Shown here: positions 46,240-55,063 of the stretch, piece by piece
How the letters are laid out: every line of letters starts with the position of its first letter
Position numbering within the stretch: the first letter of the stretch is position 1
Assembly: GCA_023269675.1 (NCBI GenBank)
Contig: JAHFSX010000003.1
Span: 1-64,000 of the forward strand
DNA length: 64,000 bases
Origin: Verrucomicrobiota bacterium
Lineage (GTDB): Bacteria > Verrucomicrobiota > Kiritimatiellia > RFP12 > UBA1067
Direction of reading: 5' to 3'
Program-made: the position numbers and the translations under genes
The notes under the pieces: model-generated
What the model was told of the DNA's origin: nothing
The model's input: only the letters and a program-made list of their open reading frames with translations
The model's database searches: none

Positions 46240-49122
46240 TCATGGCCGTTTGACTGCCGCCTTACGGTAGCAGAGGGTCACGCGCCGCACGTACAGCGCG
46301 TCGCCCCACGTTTCAACGGGATCGACGGCCAGCGCGATCGCCCTCACGCCCTTCCACTTCGTGGCCTGCTGGAGGTCGACCTGCACGAAGCCGACGCCCT
46401 CCTTGTCGGGGTGCAGCCAGCGCACGTCGCTGCCGCTGAGCAGCCGCGCCGCGTACTTGCCGGTGAAACGCGCCGCCACCTCCCACTCCAGAACCGGCTG
46501 GCGGTCGAGGTCCACCGCGCCGAGCGAGAGCAGCGCCTGGCCGTGCGGCACACTGATCTTGGGCCCCGTCTTGATCTCGCTCCACATCTTCTCGGAGGTG
46601 ATGGGCTGCGGCGGCGAAAGACGCAGCAGGCCGCCCTCCATCGTCGCCGACACACCATTCGTGCTGACCCAGTCCGCGGGCGTCTGGCCATCGCTGACCG
46701 TGCGGCCGCCCGGGCAGCAGGTCACGCGCACGGTGCGCGGGCAGACCATGCGGCTGTCGGTGAAGACCAGCGTTACGTCAACAGGCGTTGTGCAGGGCGG
46801 CGGCGTGAACACGATGCGCCGGCGCGCGATGCCCGCCTTTGGCGTGGGGCCGTACGGCCAAGCGGCCGCGTCGGCCTTCCAGCCCTCTGGCAGTGCCCAC
46901 GTGACGCGGCCCGCCTCGCCCTGTCCGCCGTCCGCGTTGCGCACCTCGCACGTCACGCCGAACGGCTGGCCGCTTGCGGCCTGCGTGCCGTCGGGCGCGA
47001 CGGTGAAGCCTCCGGCCTCGCGCGACAGCCGCTCGAAGTCGGGCATGCCCACCACCTCGAAGCGGTCGGCCGGCAGGCGATCGCGCACCGCGGCGAGAAC
47101 CGAGACAGGCACGCGGATGTTGACCGAGATAAAGAAGGGCGGGTCGTTCTTGGCGGCCACGCGCTGGATGCGGCCGGCCAGGTCGCTGACCGGGTCCTCG
47201 CGGTTCAGCGAGCACCCCAGCCCGAGCCACAAGCACCAGGTCTGGTCGCCCTTGGTGTTGTCGCCAAAGATCGCGGGCGTGCCGTCGTCCAGCCAGCGGT
47301 TCTCCGCGGCGCCGCTGCCCGGCCACGGCAGCAGGAGGCGGACGGGCGCGCTTGGCCCCGGCGCCGTGAAGGGCGGCACGACACGGTGGACCAGGCCGGG
47401 CGCGTAGTCCCAAAAGTCGACGGCCATGGAGAGGCCCGCCCGCTGCATGTCGCGCCGCGTCTGCTCGGCAAACGCGGCGAGGTTGCCGCCGCTCGCATAG
47501 ACCGAGGGGCAGGCGTAGCCCGAGCCGCTCGGCCCGGCGCAGAACGAATCCGCGGGCGTCGCCTCGCTCGCGAACAGCTCCAAGAGCGCGGGAGCCATAT
47601 TCACTAAATTGGGGTTGGTTCCCCACGTGACGGGCACGCTGCCGCGCGCGGGGTCCTTCCACGCGCCGTGCTGATAGCCGGCGACGATGCTGATGGCGTC
47701 ACCGGAGGACATGAGGAAGTTGACGTAGTACTTGCCGCGCACCGGCCCGCGCACGTGCTCGGCGCGCGGGTGGCTGAGCGGGCCGCCGAGCGGCACGCCG
47801 CGCCAGAACGAGAGGTTGGCCGCGCCGGCGGTGATCTCGCGCTTGCCGAGGAAAGAGACCTTGTGGATCCAGAACGACTCGTCGCCGCCCCACCCCAGCA
47901 CCTCGGCCATGGGCGAGAGGTGCCGCATCACCTCGTCGAAGAACGGGTACGGCTCATGATAGAGCTTGCGGCTCTGGTAGAAGATGAAGGCCTTGCGCGC
48001 CACCGCGTAATCGAGCGTGCGCAGGTTGCCCCACCAGGACTGCGCGTGGAAGGTGACGTCCTTGCTGCACTGAGGAAGCAGCTCCTTAAGCGCCCATTCG
48101 CAGGCCGCCGTCTCGTTCGTGCCGAAGCGGCCGCGCAGGTCTTCGACGACCGGAAGGCCTTTAAACCCGTCTAGCTTGTCCGGCACCCGCTGGGGAACAT
48201 GGCCCTGAGCATCCAAGAAGCGGATGCGCCGCACGGTGACGCGTGTATTCTGGTCCAGCGCGCAGAGCCGCAGTTCCGCGTGTCCCGCGGGCGGATCGAA
48301 CCGCCCGTCCTTTTGCAGGTCGAAGCGGTAGACGCCCGCTTTGTCGAGCGGCCCTGCAATGCGCAGCCCCTGCATGTTGGCTTCGCGGCGGGAGCCCATC
48401 TTGATCACCACGCCCCACGGCCCCGTCGTCTCGTCGACCGTCACTTCGAGCGTGGGCGTGGCATTCACGTTCAGGTCCACCCAGCGGGACTGGTAGCACC
48501 CGTAGGCTTCGGCGCGCTCGCCCATCTTGTCGCGGGGATGGATCGTCAGCCCTTTCTCAGACCGGTCCGCGACCGCGAACATCTCGCCCCACCCGCCCTT
48601 GTCCATGTCGTCCTGCGCCCACGCCAGCCGTCCGGCCAGCAGGGGCGTCTCGCCCCTGAGCACCTCCGGCGTCACCGGAAGCAGGTCGCGCAGCCCCGCC
48701 ATCGTGATGGCGATGTGGCCGTAGAAGCCGTACTTGGCCCAGTTCCAGCCGCCTTCGGGAATGTCGTACTCTACCAGCCCCTTGATCAGCCCCAGGCGTG
48801 CGAAGTGCTGCACCGCCGCGCCTAGCCCGTCCAGCGGCGTGAAGGTGTAGCCTTTCTTTGCGGACAGGTATTCGGCGTGAAGCCGGTCGGCCGTCGACCA
48901 CTCGCAGTGCGTCAGGTAGAAGAGGCGCGGCCGGTCGCGGTTGACGATGCCCTGGAGCGCCATGGCGAGATAGATCTCTTTGGTATCGTGAATGCCGCCC
49001 AGATCTACGATCCAAGCCTGCCTCGGCTCGGCTTCCGACGCGTCCGCCGCGCAAGCGGGGCCAGCGCCGAACGCGAGAATCCCGGCGGCGGCTGTGACGA
49101 GGATGTTTCGAAAGGCGTTCAT
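46240..49122 (-). CDS. Secreted GxGYxYP family putative glycoside hydrolase
   Basis: 960 residues from the ATG with GGGAG seven bases upstream; a TTG extension upstream is rejected. Signal peptide MNAFRNILVTAAAGILAFGAGPACA. The N-terminal region (QGIVNRDRPRLFYL) and the central signature GPSGSGYACPSVY, the GxGYxYP motif, identify the family, which is predicted from its fold and gene neighbourhoods to be a glycosidase but has no agreed activity. The C-terminal ~200 residues (about 720-960) are beta-sandwich-like and probably carbohydrate-binding. It is the last gene of the eight-gene run, 11 bases after the beta-helix gene. Confidence 0.85.
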   Translation of the reverse strand: MNAFRNILVTAAAGILAFGAGPACAADASEAEPRQAWIVDLGGIHDTKEIYLAMALQGIVNRDRPRLFYLTHCEWSTADRLHAEYLSAKKGYTFTPLDGLGAAVQHFARLGLIKGLVEYDIPEGGWNWAKYGFYGHIAITMAGLRDLLPVTPEVLRGETPLLAGRLAWAQDDMDKGGWGEMFAVADRSEKGLTIHPRDKMGERAEAYGCYQSRWVDLNVNATPTLEVTVDETTGPWGVVIKMGSRREANMQGLRIAGPLDKAGVYRFDLQKDGRFDPPAGHAELRLCALDQNTRVTVRRIRFLDAQGHVPQRVPDKLDGFKGLPVVEDLRGRFGTNETAACEWALKELLPQCSKDVTFHAQSWWGNLRTLDYAVARKAFIFYQSRKLYHEPYPFFDEVMRHLSPMAEVLGWGGDESFWIHKVSFLGKREITAGAANLSFWRGVPLGGPLSHPRAEHVRGPVRGKYYVNFLMSSGDAISIVAGYQHGAWKDPARGSVPVTWGTNPNLVNMAPALLELFASEATPADSFCAGPSGSGYACPSVYASGGNLAAFAEQTRRDMQRAGLSMAVDFWDYAPGLVHRVVPPFTAPGPSAPVRLLLPWPGSGAAENRWLDDGTPAIFGDNTKGDQTWCLWLGLGCSLNREDPVSDLAGRIQRVAAKNDPPFFISVNIRVPVSVLAAVRDRLPADRFEVVGMPDFERLSREAGGFTVAPDGTQAASGQPFGVTCEVRNADGGQGEAGRVTWALPEGWKADAAAWPYGPTPKAGIARRRIVFTPPPCTTPVDVTLVFTDSRMVCPRTVRVTCCPGGRTVSDGQTPADWVSTNGVSATMEGGLLRLSPPQPITSEKMWSEIKTGPKISVPHGQALLSLGAVDLDRQPVLEWEVAARFTGKYAARLLSGSDVRWLHPDKEGVGFVQVDLQQATKWKGVRAIALAVDPVETWGDALYVRRVTLCYRKAAVKRP

Positions 49123-49133
49123 GCGTAGCTCCC

Positions 49134-50660
49134 TCAAGGTTTTGTCGTGTGTCCGTTATAGGCGCCGAGGTTGGGTGCAGAGGTGTCGGACACAGGGTTG
49201 CCCCAGTAGTCCCGGCCGCCGTTGCCCGAGACCGGCAGGCCGGCCTTGAGCGCTGGAGAGCCGGGGGCCAGCTTGTATCCCTCAACGAAGCGGAGTCCCA
49301 TGGCTCCGCTGCCGGGCGCCTTCAAGCGCGGGTCGGCGAGAATCTTCATTGCGTCATTGGTGATCTGGCCGGAGCCGAAGTAGAGGTTGCGCGCGAAGGT
49401 GCAGCCTTTCGGCGCGCGGAAGGACCCGGTCCCGGTGTTGATGAAGATGTTGTTCTGGAAGGCAATCGAACTCCCGCTGCTGTCCGCGCCCTGCTCGAAC
49501 ATCGCGGGGTTGCCGCGGCCCGCAAAGATCGTGTTGTTGTACACCTGATAGCCGTGGTTGCCGTTTCCGTGGACCAGAAAGACGCGGCTGCCCGCCAGGC
49601 ACCCGTCGTTCTGGCTGATGTTGTAGCGCGCGATGTTGCCGTTGCCATTGCCGTCGCAGCACATGTTCAGGAAGCCGCCCTCGTTGTCGTGGCTGTAGTT
49701 ATACTGGTAGATGCACCGCTGGCTGCTGTTGTCGAAGTCGAAGGCCATGCCGTCGTACTTGGTCTTTGTCTCGCACACTTCGTTGTACTGGAAGATGACG
49801 TCCTCGCAGAAGTACGGCCAGACCGCGGCGTGGCCTTGCTTGACCGAATTGTTATTCGCCTGGCGCACGAAATTGTACTCCACCACCGCACCCTTGACGC
49901 ACCAGAGAATGATGCCGTCGCCGCCGACGCGCTCGAGATGGTTACGCGCGATGCGTATGTTCGCGGAGGGGGTGTAGGCGCCGTGGCCGCGCCAGCTTGA
50001 ATTCGTGTCGGCCGGCTTGTTGATCCACTGCGACTGCATCAGGATGCCGTTGCGCGTGACATCGCGAATGACGTTGTTCAAGATGCGGATGTCGTCCCAC
50101 CTGGACGGCACCGACAGGTTCGAGGAGTTGATGGTGAAGACGATGCCGCCGCTCTCCTTGCCGTCCCGATAGTCCGTCAAATCGCCGACCACATCGTGAA
50201 CGTCGCAACCCGTCACCTCGAAGCCGGACAACGTACCGACCGAGTTGTTGCGGATCAGGATGCCCATCTTCTTGGCCGCCGGTGAGCCTTGGTTGGAGAC
50301 CTCGAGATTACGGATGCTCCAGTACTGCTGGTTCACCAGCAGGACAGCCCCGCCCGCGATGCCGCCGCCGTGAATGACCGGCTTCGGGCCATCGCCGTAA
50401 CGGTCGAGCACGATCCAATCAGTGGCGCTACCTGAGCCTTGGGGATGCAACTGTCCGGTCCAGGCTGAGCCCGATTTCAGCAGCAGCCGGTCTCCAGGCT
50501 GAAAGGGGGTGGCATTGACTTTCTCCAGTGAGCGCCAGGCAGCCGAAGGGCTGAGGCCGTCGCTGGCATCACTGCCTGCGCAGGAATCGACATGATAAGT
50601 GGTTGCGTGCATGGCCAGCGGCGCCAGCAGCAGGGCGGTGAGGGTGAGGATGTGTTTCAT
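49134..50660 (-). CDS. Secreted right-handed beta-helix protein (polysaccharide lyase or hydrolase-like)
   Basis: 508 residues. Signal peptide MKHILTLTALLLAPLAMHA is followed by YHVDSCAGSDASDGLSPSAA, the usual opening of secreted parallel beta-helix proteins, and then repeated coils rich in N and G: WSIRNLEVSNQ, IRILNNVIRDVTRNGILM, IRIARNHLERVGGDGIILW and NIARYNISQNDG. No catalytic residues could be assigned with confidence, so it may be a lyase, a hydrolase or a binding protein. The ATG lacks a clear ribosome site, consistent with coupling to the gene 34 bases upstream. Part of the eight-gene run. Confidence 0.8.
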   Translation of the reverse strand: MKHILTLTALLLAPLAMHATTYHVDSCAGSDASDGLSPSAAWRSLEKVNATPFQPGDRLLLKSGSAWTGQLHPQGSGSATDWIVLDRYGDGPKPVIHGGGIAGGAVLLVNQQYWSIRNLEVSNQGSPAAKKMGILIRNNSVGTLSGFEVTGCDVHDVVGDLTDYRDGKESGGIVFTINSSNLSVPSRWDDIRILNNVIRDVTRNGILMQSQWINKPADTNSSWRGHGAYTPSANIRIARNHLERVGGDGIILWCVKGAVVEYNFVRQANNNSVKQGHAAVWPYFCEDVIFQYNEVCETKTKYDGMAFDFDNSSQRCIYQYNYSHDNEGGFLNMCCDGNGNGNIARYNISQNDGCLAGSRVFLVHGNGNHGYQVYNNTIFAGRGNPAMFEQGADSSGSSIAFQNNIFINTGTGSFRAPKGCTFARNLYFGSGQITNDAMKILADPRLKAPGSGAMGLRFVEGYKLAPGSPALKAGLPVSGNGGRDYWGNPVSDTSAPNLGAYNGHTTKP

Positions 50661-50694
50661 GGTTTGTGCTGTCTGATCAAGTTTGTTGCCGCAT

Positions 50695-52290
50695 TCACGG
50701 CTTGGAACCGGTGCTTGGTGCAAAGATAAGCCCGTCAACGAACGCGTTCGTTTTGAAAAACTCCGAGTTGAGTACTGGCTTTCCGGCGAGCGTGAGGTTC
50801 TCGAAGGTGAGGCTGCGGATGCGCGCGTCGGATTGGCCCCAGAGGATTTGGGGTTCTCCCAGAACGCTGGGCGCGGCGATGGCTATGTTCTGGAAGAGGA
50901 TGCCCGACAGGTCTCCGGCTGCGCGCTTTTCAGCTTTTTTCGAGTAAGGTTCCGGCATGGTCATGCAGATGAAGAACTGCTGCAGCGTCGGTCTGGGGTC
51001 CTCGATGTTGATGTTGCGGAAGATCACACCGGCACCTGCCGCACCGCCGCCTTCACCGCGCATGTTGAAGACCCGTCCGCCGCTCCAGTGGTGCCATTTG
51101 GCTCGCGCATAGATCACATCGCAGTCCTCCACCACCAACCTGCGGTCGGTAAGCTGCGGCATGGCGCTCAGGACGAACGACGAGCCGTTGGCGTCGTTCC
51201 ACAGCACGGTGCGTCGAATGCCCAGGCCGTTCACGTAAAGCGAATCATCCTGGGTGCGGATGAAGCAGTCCTCGACCCGCGTGTTCCCGAATGGATTGAT
51301 CCCGTCGCCATTCGCGCGCCAGGTGAAGATCTTGGTCCACTGGACCTCGTTGGGATGACCGGCTTTATAAGGGCTTACCAGCATGAGCGAGTGAGTCGCC
51401 GAGTCCGCGACGGTGATGCCTTCCACACGGGTGTCGGTGGTGCCAATCAGCTCAATCGGACGGTAACGACCGTGCTCCTTCTCTGAAATCGCGGGCTCAA
51501 CATACTTGGGATGCTTTAGCCGGGCTCCCGACAAGGTGCCCAGGCCGAAGATTCGGATGTGATGGCCGTCGCCCCATTTCCGATTGGAGAGGGTGCCGTA
51601 AACCATCGCGTCTCCTGGGATGTAATAGTGGCGGTTCGCGTGGAGCGGGAAGGCCAGCCCGACATCGTGCACGCCCGGCAGGAAATAGAGCGTGGTCCAA
51701 GACCCGTCGGACGGCGGCGTCTCGCCGGGTTTCACAGTGCGCACGCCAGGATCATCAGGCTTGGGTTTGCCCGCCAACGGCGGGTTGGCAAAGATCGAGA
51801 TCGCATGAATCGGCGGCCCCTTGTAGCCCTTGCCCGTGTCCTGCCCGTCCATCTGGCCATCGATATCGACAGCGACAAGACACGGCTTATCGAGCCTGAC
51901 CAGAACCTTGCCGTCCTTGACGGAGCACGCGGGCACCTTGCGTTGCGGATGCACCGCAGCGGCATGAATCGGCTGGCCGTTGACGCGAGCTATTTCGATA
52001 TCCACGGCACCATCCGTTTCAAAATTCACATAGGTGTGCGTCCAGCCCGCCAGATTGTCGAAGTAGGCGTCCGTCTTCTTTTCGATGGTCTTGCAGACAG
52101 TCTCCCACGCGAAGGCACACTGCCACTCGCTGCCATCGCCGACAGAGCGTACACGCACTTTGTAATGCTCGGAGGCTACGAGCCCTGGCACGGGCGGATA
52201 CACAACCAGTCCGTCAGCGGCACGCGCGACAGTCAGCGGCACCAGCAGCAGGGCGATAAGAATTAGGTTTGACTGTTTCAACACTGTCAT
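50695..52290 (-). CDS. Secreted beta-helix glycoside hydrolase (GH28/GH49-like)
   Basis: 531 residues. GGAGG six bases before the ATG fixes the start. The signal peptide MTVLKQSNLILIALLLVPLTVARA precedes a small beta-sandwich (residues about 25-180) and then a helix domain. The key stretch ANGDGINPFGNTRVEDCFI followed by TQDDSLYVNG gives the paired acidic residues expected of GH28/GH49-type inverting hydrolases, and GVHDVGLAFPLHANRHYYI marks the entry to the helix. Polygalacturonase-like and dextranase-like families share these features and I cannot choose between them. Fifteen bases separate it from the gene upstream, so it is translationally close. Confidence 0.75.
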   Translation of the reverse strand: MTVLKQSNLILIALLLVPLTVARAADGLVVYPPVPGLVASEHYKVRVRSVGDGSEWQCAFAWETVCKTIEKKTDAYFDNLAGWTHTYVNFETDGAVDIEIARVNGQPIHAAAVHPQRKVPACSVKDGKVLVRLDKPCLVAVDIDGQMDGQDTGKGYKGPPIHAISIFANPPLAGKPKPDDPGVRTVKPGETPPSDGSWTTLYFLPGVHDVGLAFPLHANRHYYIPGDAMVYGTLSNRKWGDGHHIRIFGLGTLSGARLKHPKYVEPAISEKEHGRYRPIELIGTTDTRVEGITVADSATHSLMLVSPYKAGHPNEVQWTKIFTWRANGDGINPFGNTRVEDCFIRTQDDSLYVNGLGIRRTVLWNDANGSSFVLSAMPQLTDRRLVVEDCDVIYARAKWHHWSGGRVFNMRGEGGGAAGAGVIFRNINIEDPRPTLQQFFICMTMPEPYSKKAEKRAAGDLSGILFQNIAIAAPSVLGEPQILWGQSDARIRSLTFENLTLAGKPVLNSEFFKTNAFVDGLIFAPSTGSKP

Positions 52291-52305
52291 CGAAAACCTC
52301 CGCAA

Positions 52306-53334
52306 TTACTGATCGAAACCCAAATCCACGCCCTCGTGCAGCACCACGCCGATTTGCTCCAGACTGCCGTGCCGGCCGTTATACCACAGCAGCCATTTCG
52401 TGCCGTCGAAGATGGCATACGGTTTGTAACACGCGTCGTGATCCCATTTGTCCTTGCCCGGAAAGACGATGGGGTTGGCGGGGTGGCGCTGCCAGTGGGT
52501 GATGCCGTCCTTGCTGCGGGCGAGGCAGATCCTCGCCGTGCCCTCATTTTCGAATCCGATGTAAAACATCATATGCCAGTCGCCGACTTTCTCGACCTGA
52601 CAGGCGGTCACCTTGTGTTTCTCCCACGGGTTCTTGGGTTCAGTGGTGAAGACCGGGTTGCCTTCATGCTTCTTCCAAGTCAGCCCGTCGAGGCTGGTGG
52701 CGGTGCCGATGGCGTTCGGCTCATTCTGCTCGCCGCCGGAGTACCACATGCGGAACAGTTTGGCCTGCTCGTCCCAGAGCACCGACGGACACATGACGGC
52801 AACACTCTTTTCCCACGGCTGATCAAAGGTCAGCACGGGGTTGTCGCTCATGCGCTTCCACGTCACGCCATCCGGGCTGGTGGCGTAGCCGATCCACGAA
52901 TGGCCCTTGGCCTGGCCGGTGTACCACATGTGATAGCCGTCCGCGCGCCTCAAGACGTAAGGCCGGTTGATGACGTCTTCCCAGCCGGTCTCTTGCCGCG
53001 GCCCCAGCACAACCTGCGGCGGCTCGCTCCAGTGAAGGCCGTCCTTGCTCTCGACGAGCGCGACGCTCTTCTTCGGCCGCCACGAAAGCCACATGCGATA
53101 GGTGTCCCCGTCGTGCAAAACGGAAATGTCGAAACAGGTTCCGTATTGCCCGCCCATCACGGGATTGCCCACGAACTTCTTCCAACCCGCCGATGTTTCT
53201 CGAGCGACGGTTTCTTTTGAGCCGCCGGCGCGGAAGACTTCGGCTTGGTTGGCGTATAAGGAGGCGTCGGCTGCCAGCAGCGAGGCCAGCGGAGCCAGCA
53301 GCAAGACGGTGAGCGGTGCGAGGATGTGCTTCAT
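52306..53334 (-). CDS. Secreted five-bladed beta-propeller glycosidase-like protein (GH43/GH32/GH130-type fold)
   Basis: 342 residues with signal peptide MKHILAPLTVLLLAPLASLLA, close to that of the beta-helix gene. The blades carry the classic W-x-x-Y/H-GNPV pattern: KFVGNPVMGGQYG, YRMWLSWRPKK, GLHWSEPPQVVLG, YHMWYTGQA, ISYATSPDG-like IGYATSPDGVTWKR, FRMWYSGGEQ, WKKHEGNPVFT and WQRHPANPIVF. This is the fold of GH32, GH43, GH68, GH117 and GH130. Candidate acids are D in FDISVLHDGDTYR and E in GGEQNEPNAIG, but the active site is not certain. It lies in the eight-gene run, between one of the two unknown paralogues and the GH28/49-like gene. Confidence 0.8.
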   Translation of the reverse strand: MKHILAPLTVLLLAPLASLLAADASLYANQAEVFRAGGSKETVARETSAGWKKFVGNPVMGGQYGTCFDISVLHDGDTYRMWLSWRPKKSVALVESKDGLHWSEPPQVVLGPRQETGWEDVINRPYVLRRADGYHMWYTGQAKGHSWIGYATSPDGVTWKRMSDNPVLTFDQPWEKSVAVMCPSVLWDEQAKLFRMWYSGGEQNEPNAIGTATSLDGLTWKKHEGNPVFTTEPKNPWEKHKVTACQVEKVGDWHMMFYIGFENEGTARICLARSKDGITHWQRHPANPIVFPGKDKWDHDACYKPYAIFDGTKWLLWYNGRHGSLEQIGVVLHEGVDLGFDQ

Positions 53335-53378
53335 GGTCGTGCTTTCGGTTCGTTTGTCAAACATAGCCGTCGGTTGGT

Positions 53379-55043
53379 CTACTTGAAGGAAAGCGAGGTG
53401 TCCCGTTCCTGTCGCGTGACGATCGGGACATAGCCGACCTCCAAGCCCTTGGGCGGGGTGACCAGCAGCGCGGGGTCGAGGGCGACCCGTTTCCCGCGCG
53501 TGGGCGGCGCCATGTAGTCGCGGTCAATGGGCCAGCGCGCGTGCACCTTCTCCACAAACGCCTGCAACTTGGCCTTCTTGTCGGCGCTCCAGTTGTGCTG
53601 CTGGAAGGAGGGTTGGTCGACAAAGCGGTACCAGGAGTACGTCACCACCGAACCGTCGGTCAGGCGCGCCGTGAATGAGCCAAGTTTGGGGCCGGGCCGG
53701 GCCCAGGCGCCGGTGGTGGGCGAGGTGTAGGGTTTGCCGGGCGTGGCCAGCTTGAACGGTTGCGTGAGCAGTTTGGTTTCAACGGGAACCTCGGCGGCGC
53801 TGACGGCGAGGCGTTCTTCTCCGGCGTGCTTGTAATACTGCGGGAAAAAGCCCGCCGCGGCGAGCGTGTTGGTGAACCATTGCAAGCCCCAGACATTGCC
53901 GTCGAAAATCCGCGTGTCGAAGGCGCGCTCGATGCCGACCACCTTTTTGCCGGCCTGGTCGTAACGCGTGGTGCGGGCGTTGAGTTTGGGTTTCCATGCG
54001 CCTTTTTCATCGAAGCGTCCGGAGCAGGCGAGACCGCCGTCGCGCCAGGTTTTGAAGGTGTCCTGAAGGGCGTCCTTTGAGTAGTAGGTGACATCTTGCA
54101 CAAGGTAGGCGCGGCCTTCGGCATCCACGGGAAACTGGAGTTTGGGCAGCTTGGAATAGACTGTGCCCTGCGCATCTTGGGCGTCGAAGCGCGGCACGGT
54201 GTTGATCTCCATGGCGCCGCCGCCCATGAGGCCGGGTCGCGCGTCGAGCCCGCGGCCTTGGAGGAACTGATCGTTGAAGAGTTTGCCGATTTTGCTCCAC
54301 GTCTCCGGGATGTAGTAGGCAATGGGGCCTTTAAAGTTGGCCGCGCTGAGGAAACAGGTCCAGCTTTGGTTGCCCGTCGGCGGATCGCCGGTCGTGGGGT
54401 CAGTGAAGGGCAGCGCCATCCAGGAGTAGCCGAGGAATTCGCCGTTGGGATGACCTTGAAACGGCAGCCCGTCGGGAGGAATCAGCAGGCGGTTGCTGAG
54501 TTGCGCGATTCCGAGGCGATGGTCCGGCAACGCCTCGTTGCTATAGAAGAAGGACCATCCCGGCGAACCGACTTCGTAATCATAGCATTGCGGCGTGCCG
54601 TTCATGCTGAACTTCGGCGGCCCGTAGCGGAAATGGTTGCCGGCCCAGTAACCCAAACCGCCTTCCACGGTTTGGAAGACGCTGCCCCACGTGGGACCTC
54701 GCTCCCTCCACGTGCGGGCCAACGTTCCCTCTGGTGCGAGCGGCCTGTCCTTGTTGTCGGAGTTATCGGGCTGAATCCATGAGCCGGGAAGGCCGATCTG
54801 GAAATTGGCCAGCGGTTGCTCCACCAGCGGCCAGACCGCAGCGTAGAAGCCCATGCCTGCGCTGTAGGCGGATCGGGGCGGATGCTTCTCGTGGCCGAAG
54901 CCGATGTAACCGTGCAAACCTTGGGAGTGCGCGGTGACTTGGCCTTGGGCGGACTCCGCATGCTTCACTTTTGGGTTGTCTTGTCCGGTACAGGTCCATG
55001 ACAGGAGCGCAAGGAGCGCGGCAGCGGTTAATGGGGTTCTCAT
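53379..55043 (-). CDS. Secreted protein of unknown family, paralogue A
   Basis: 554 residues. I do not recognise the family. A signal peptide MRTPLTAAALLALLSWTCTG, possibly ending near a cysteine, is followed by GMGFYAAVWPLVEQPLANFQIGLPG, GGLGYWAGNHFRYGPPKF, a central LSAANFKGPIAYYIPETWSK, GSVVTYSWYRFVDQPSF and the tail LLVTPPKGLEVGYVPIVTRQERDT. These segments align with the neighbouring gene product, so the pair is a tandem duplication. Aromatic-rich, no transmembrane helix after the signal, no known catalytic motif. Its place among hydrolases suggests a role in glycan binding or cleavage. Confidence 0.7.
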   Translation of the reverse strand: MRTPLTAAALLALLSWTCTGQDNPKVKHAESAQGQVTAHSQGLHGYIGFGHEKHPPRSAYSAGMGFYAAVWPLVEQPLANFQIGLPGSWIQPDNSDNKDRPLAPEGTLARTWRERGPTWGSVFQTVEGGLGYWAGNHFRYGPPKFSMNGTPQCYDYEVGSPGWSFFYSNEALPDHRLGIAQLSNRLLIPPDGLPFQGHPNGEFLGYSWMALPFTDPTTGDPPTGNQSWTCFLSAANFKGPIAYYIPETWSKIGKLFNDQFLQGRGLDARPGLMGGGAMEINTVPRFDAQDAQGTVYSKLPKLQFPVDAEGRAYLVQDVTYYSKDALQDTFKTWRDGGLACSGRFDEKGAWKPKLNARTTRYDQAGKKVVGIERAFDTRIFDGNVWGLQWFTNTLAAAGFFPQYYKHAGEERLAVSAAEVPVETKLLTQPFKLATPGKPYTSPTTGAWARPGPKLGSFTARLTDGSVVTYSWYRFVDQPSFQQHNWSADKKAKLQAFVEKVHARWPIDRDYMAPPTRGKRVALDPALLVTPPKGLEVGYVPIVTRQERDTSLSFK

Positions 55044-55063
55044 GTTTCTTTCATTCGGCTACC

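Noticed and set aside
49122..49137. TTG start for the GxGYxYP protein
   Set aside because: The ATG 15 bases later has GGGAG at proper distance and begins a normal signal peptide.
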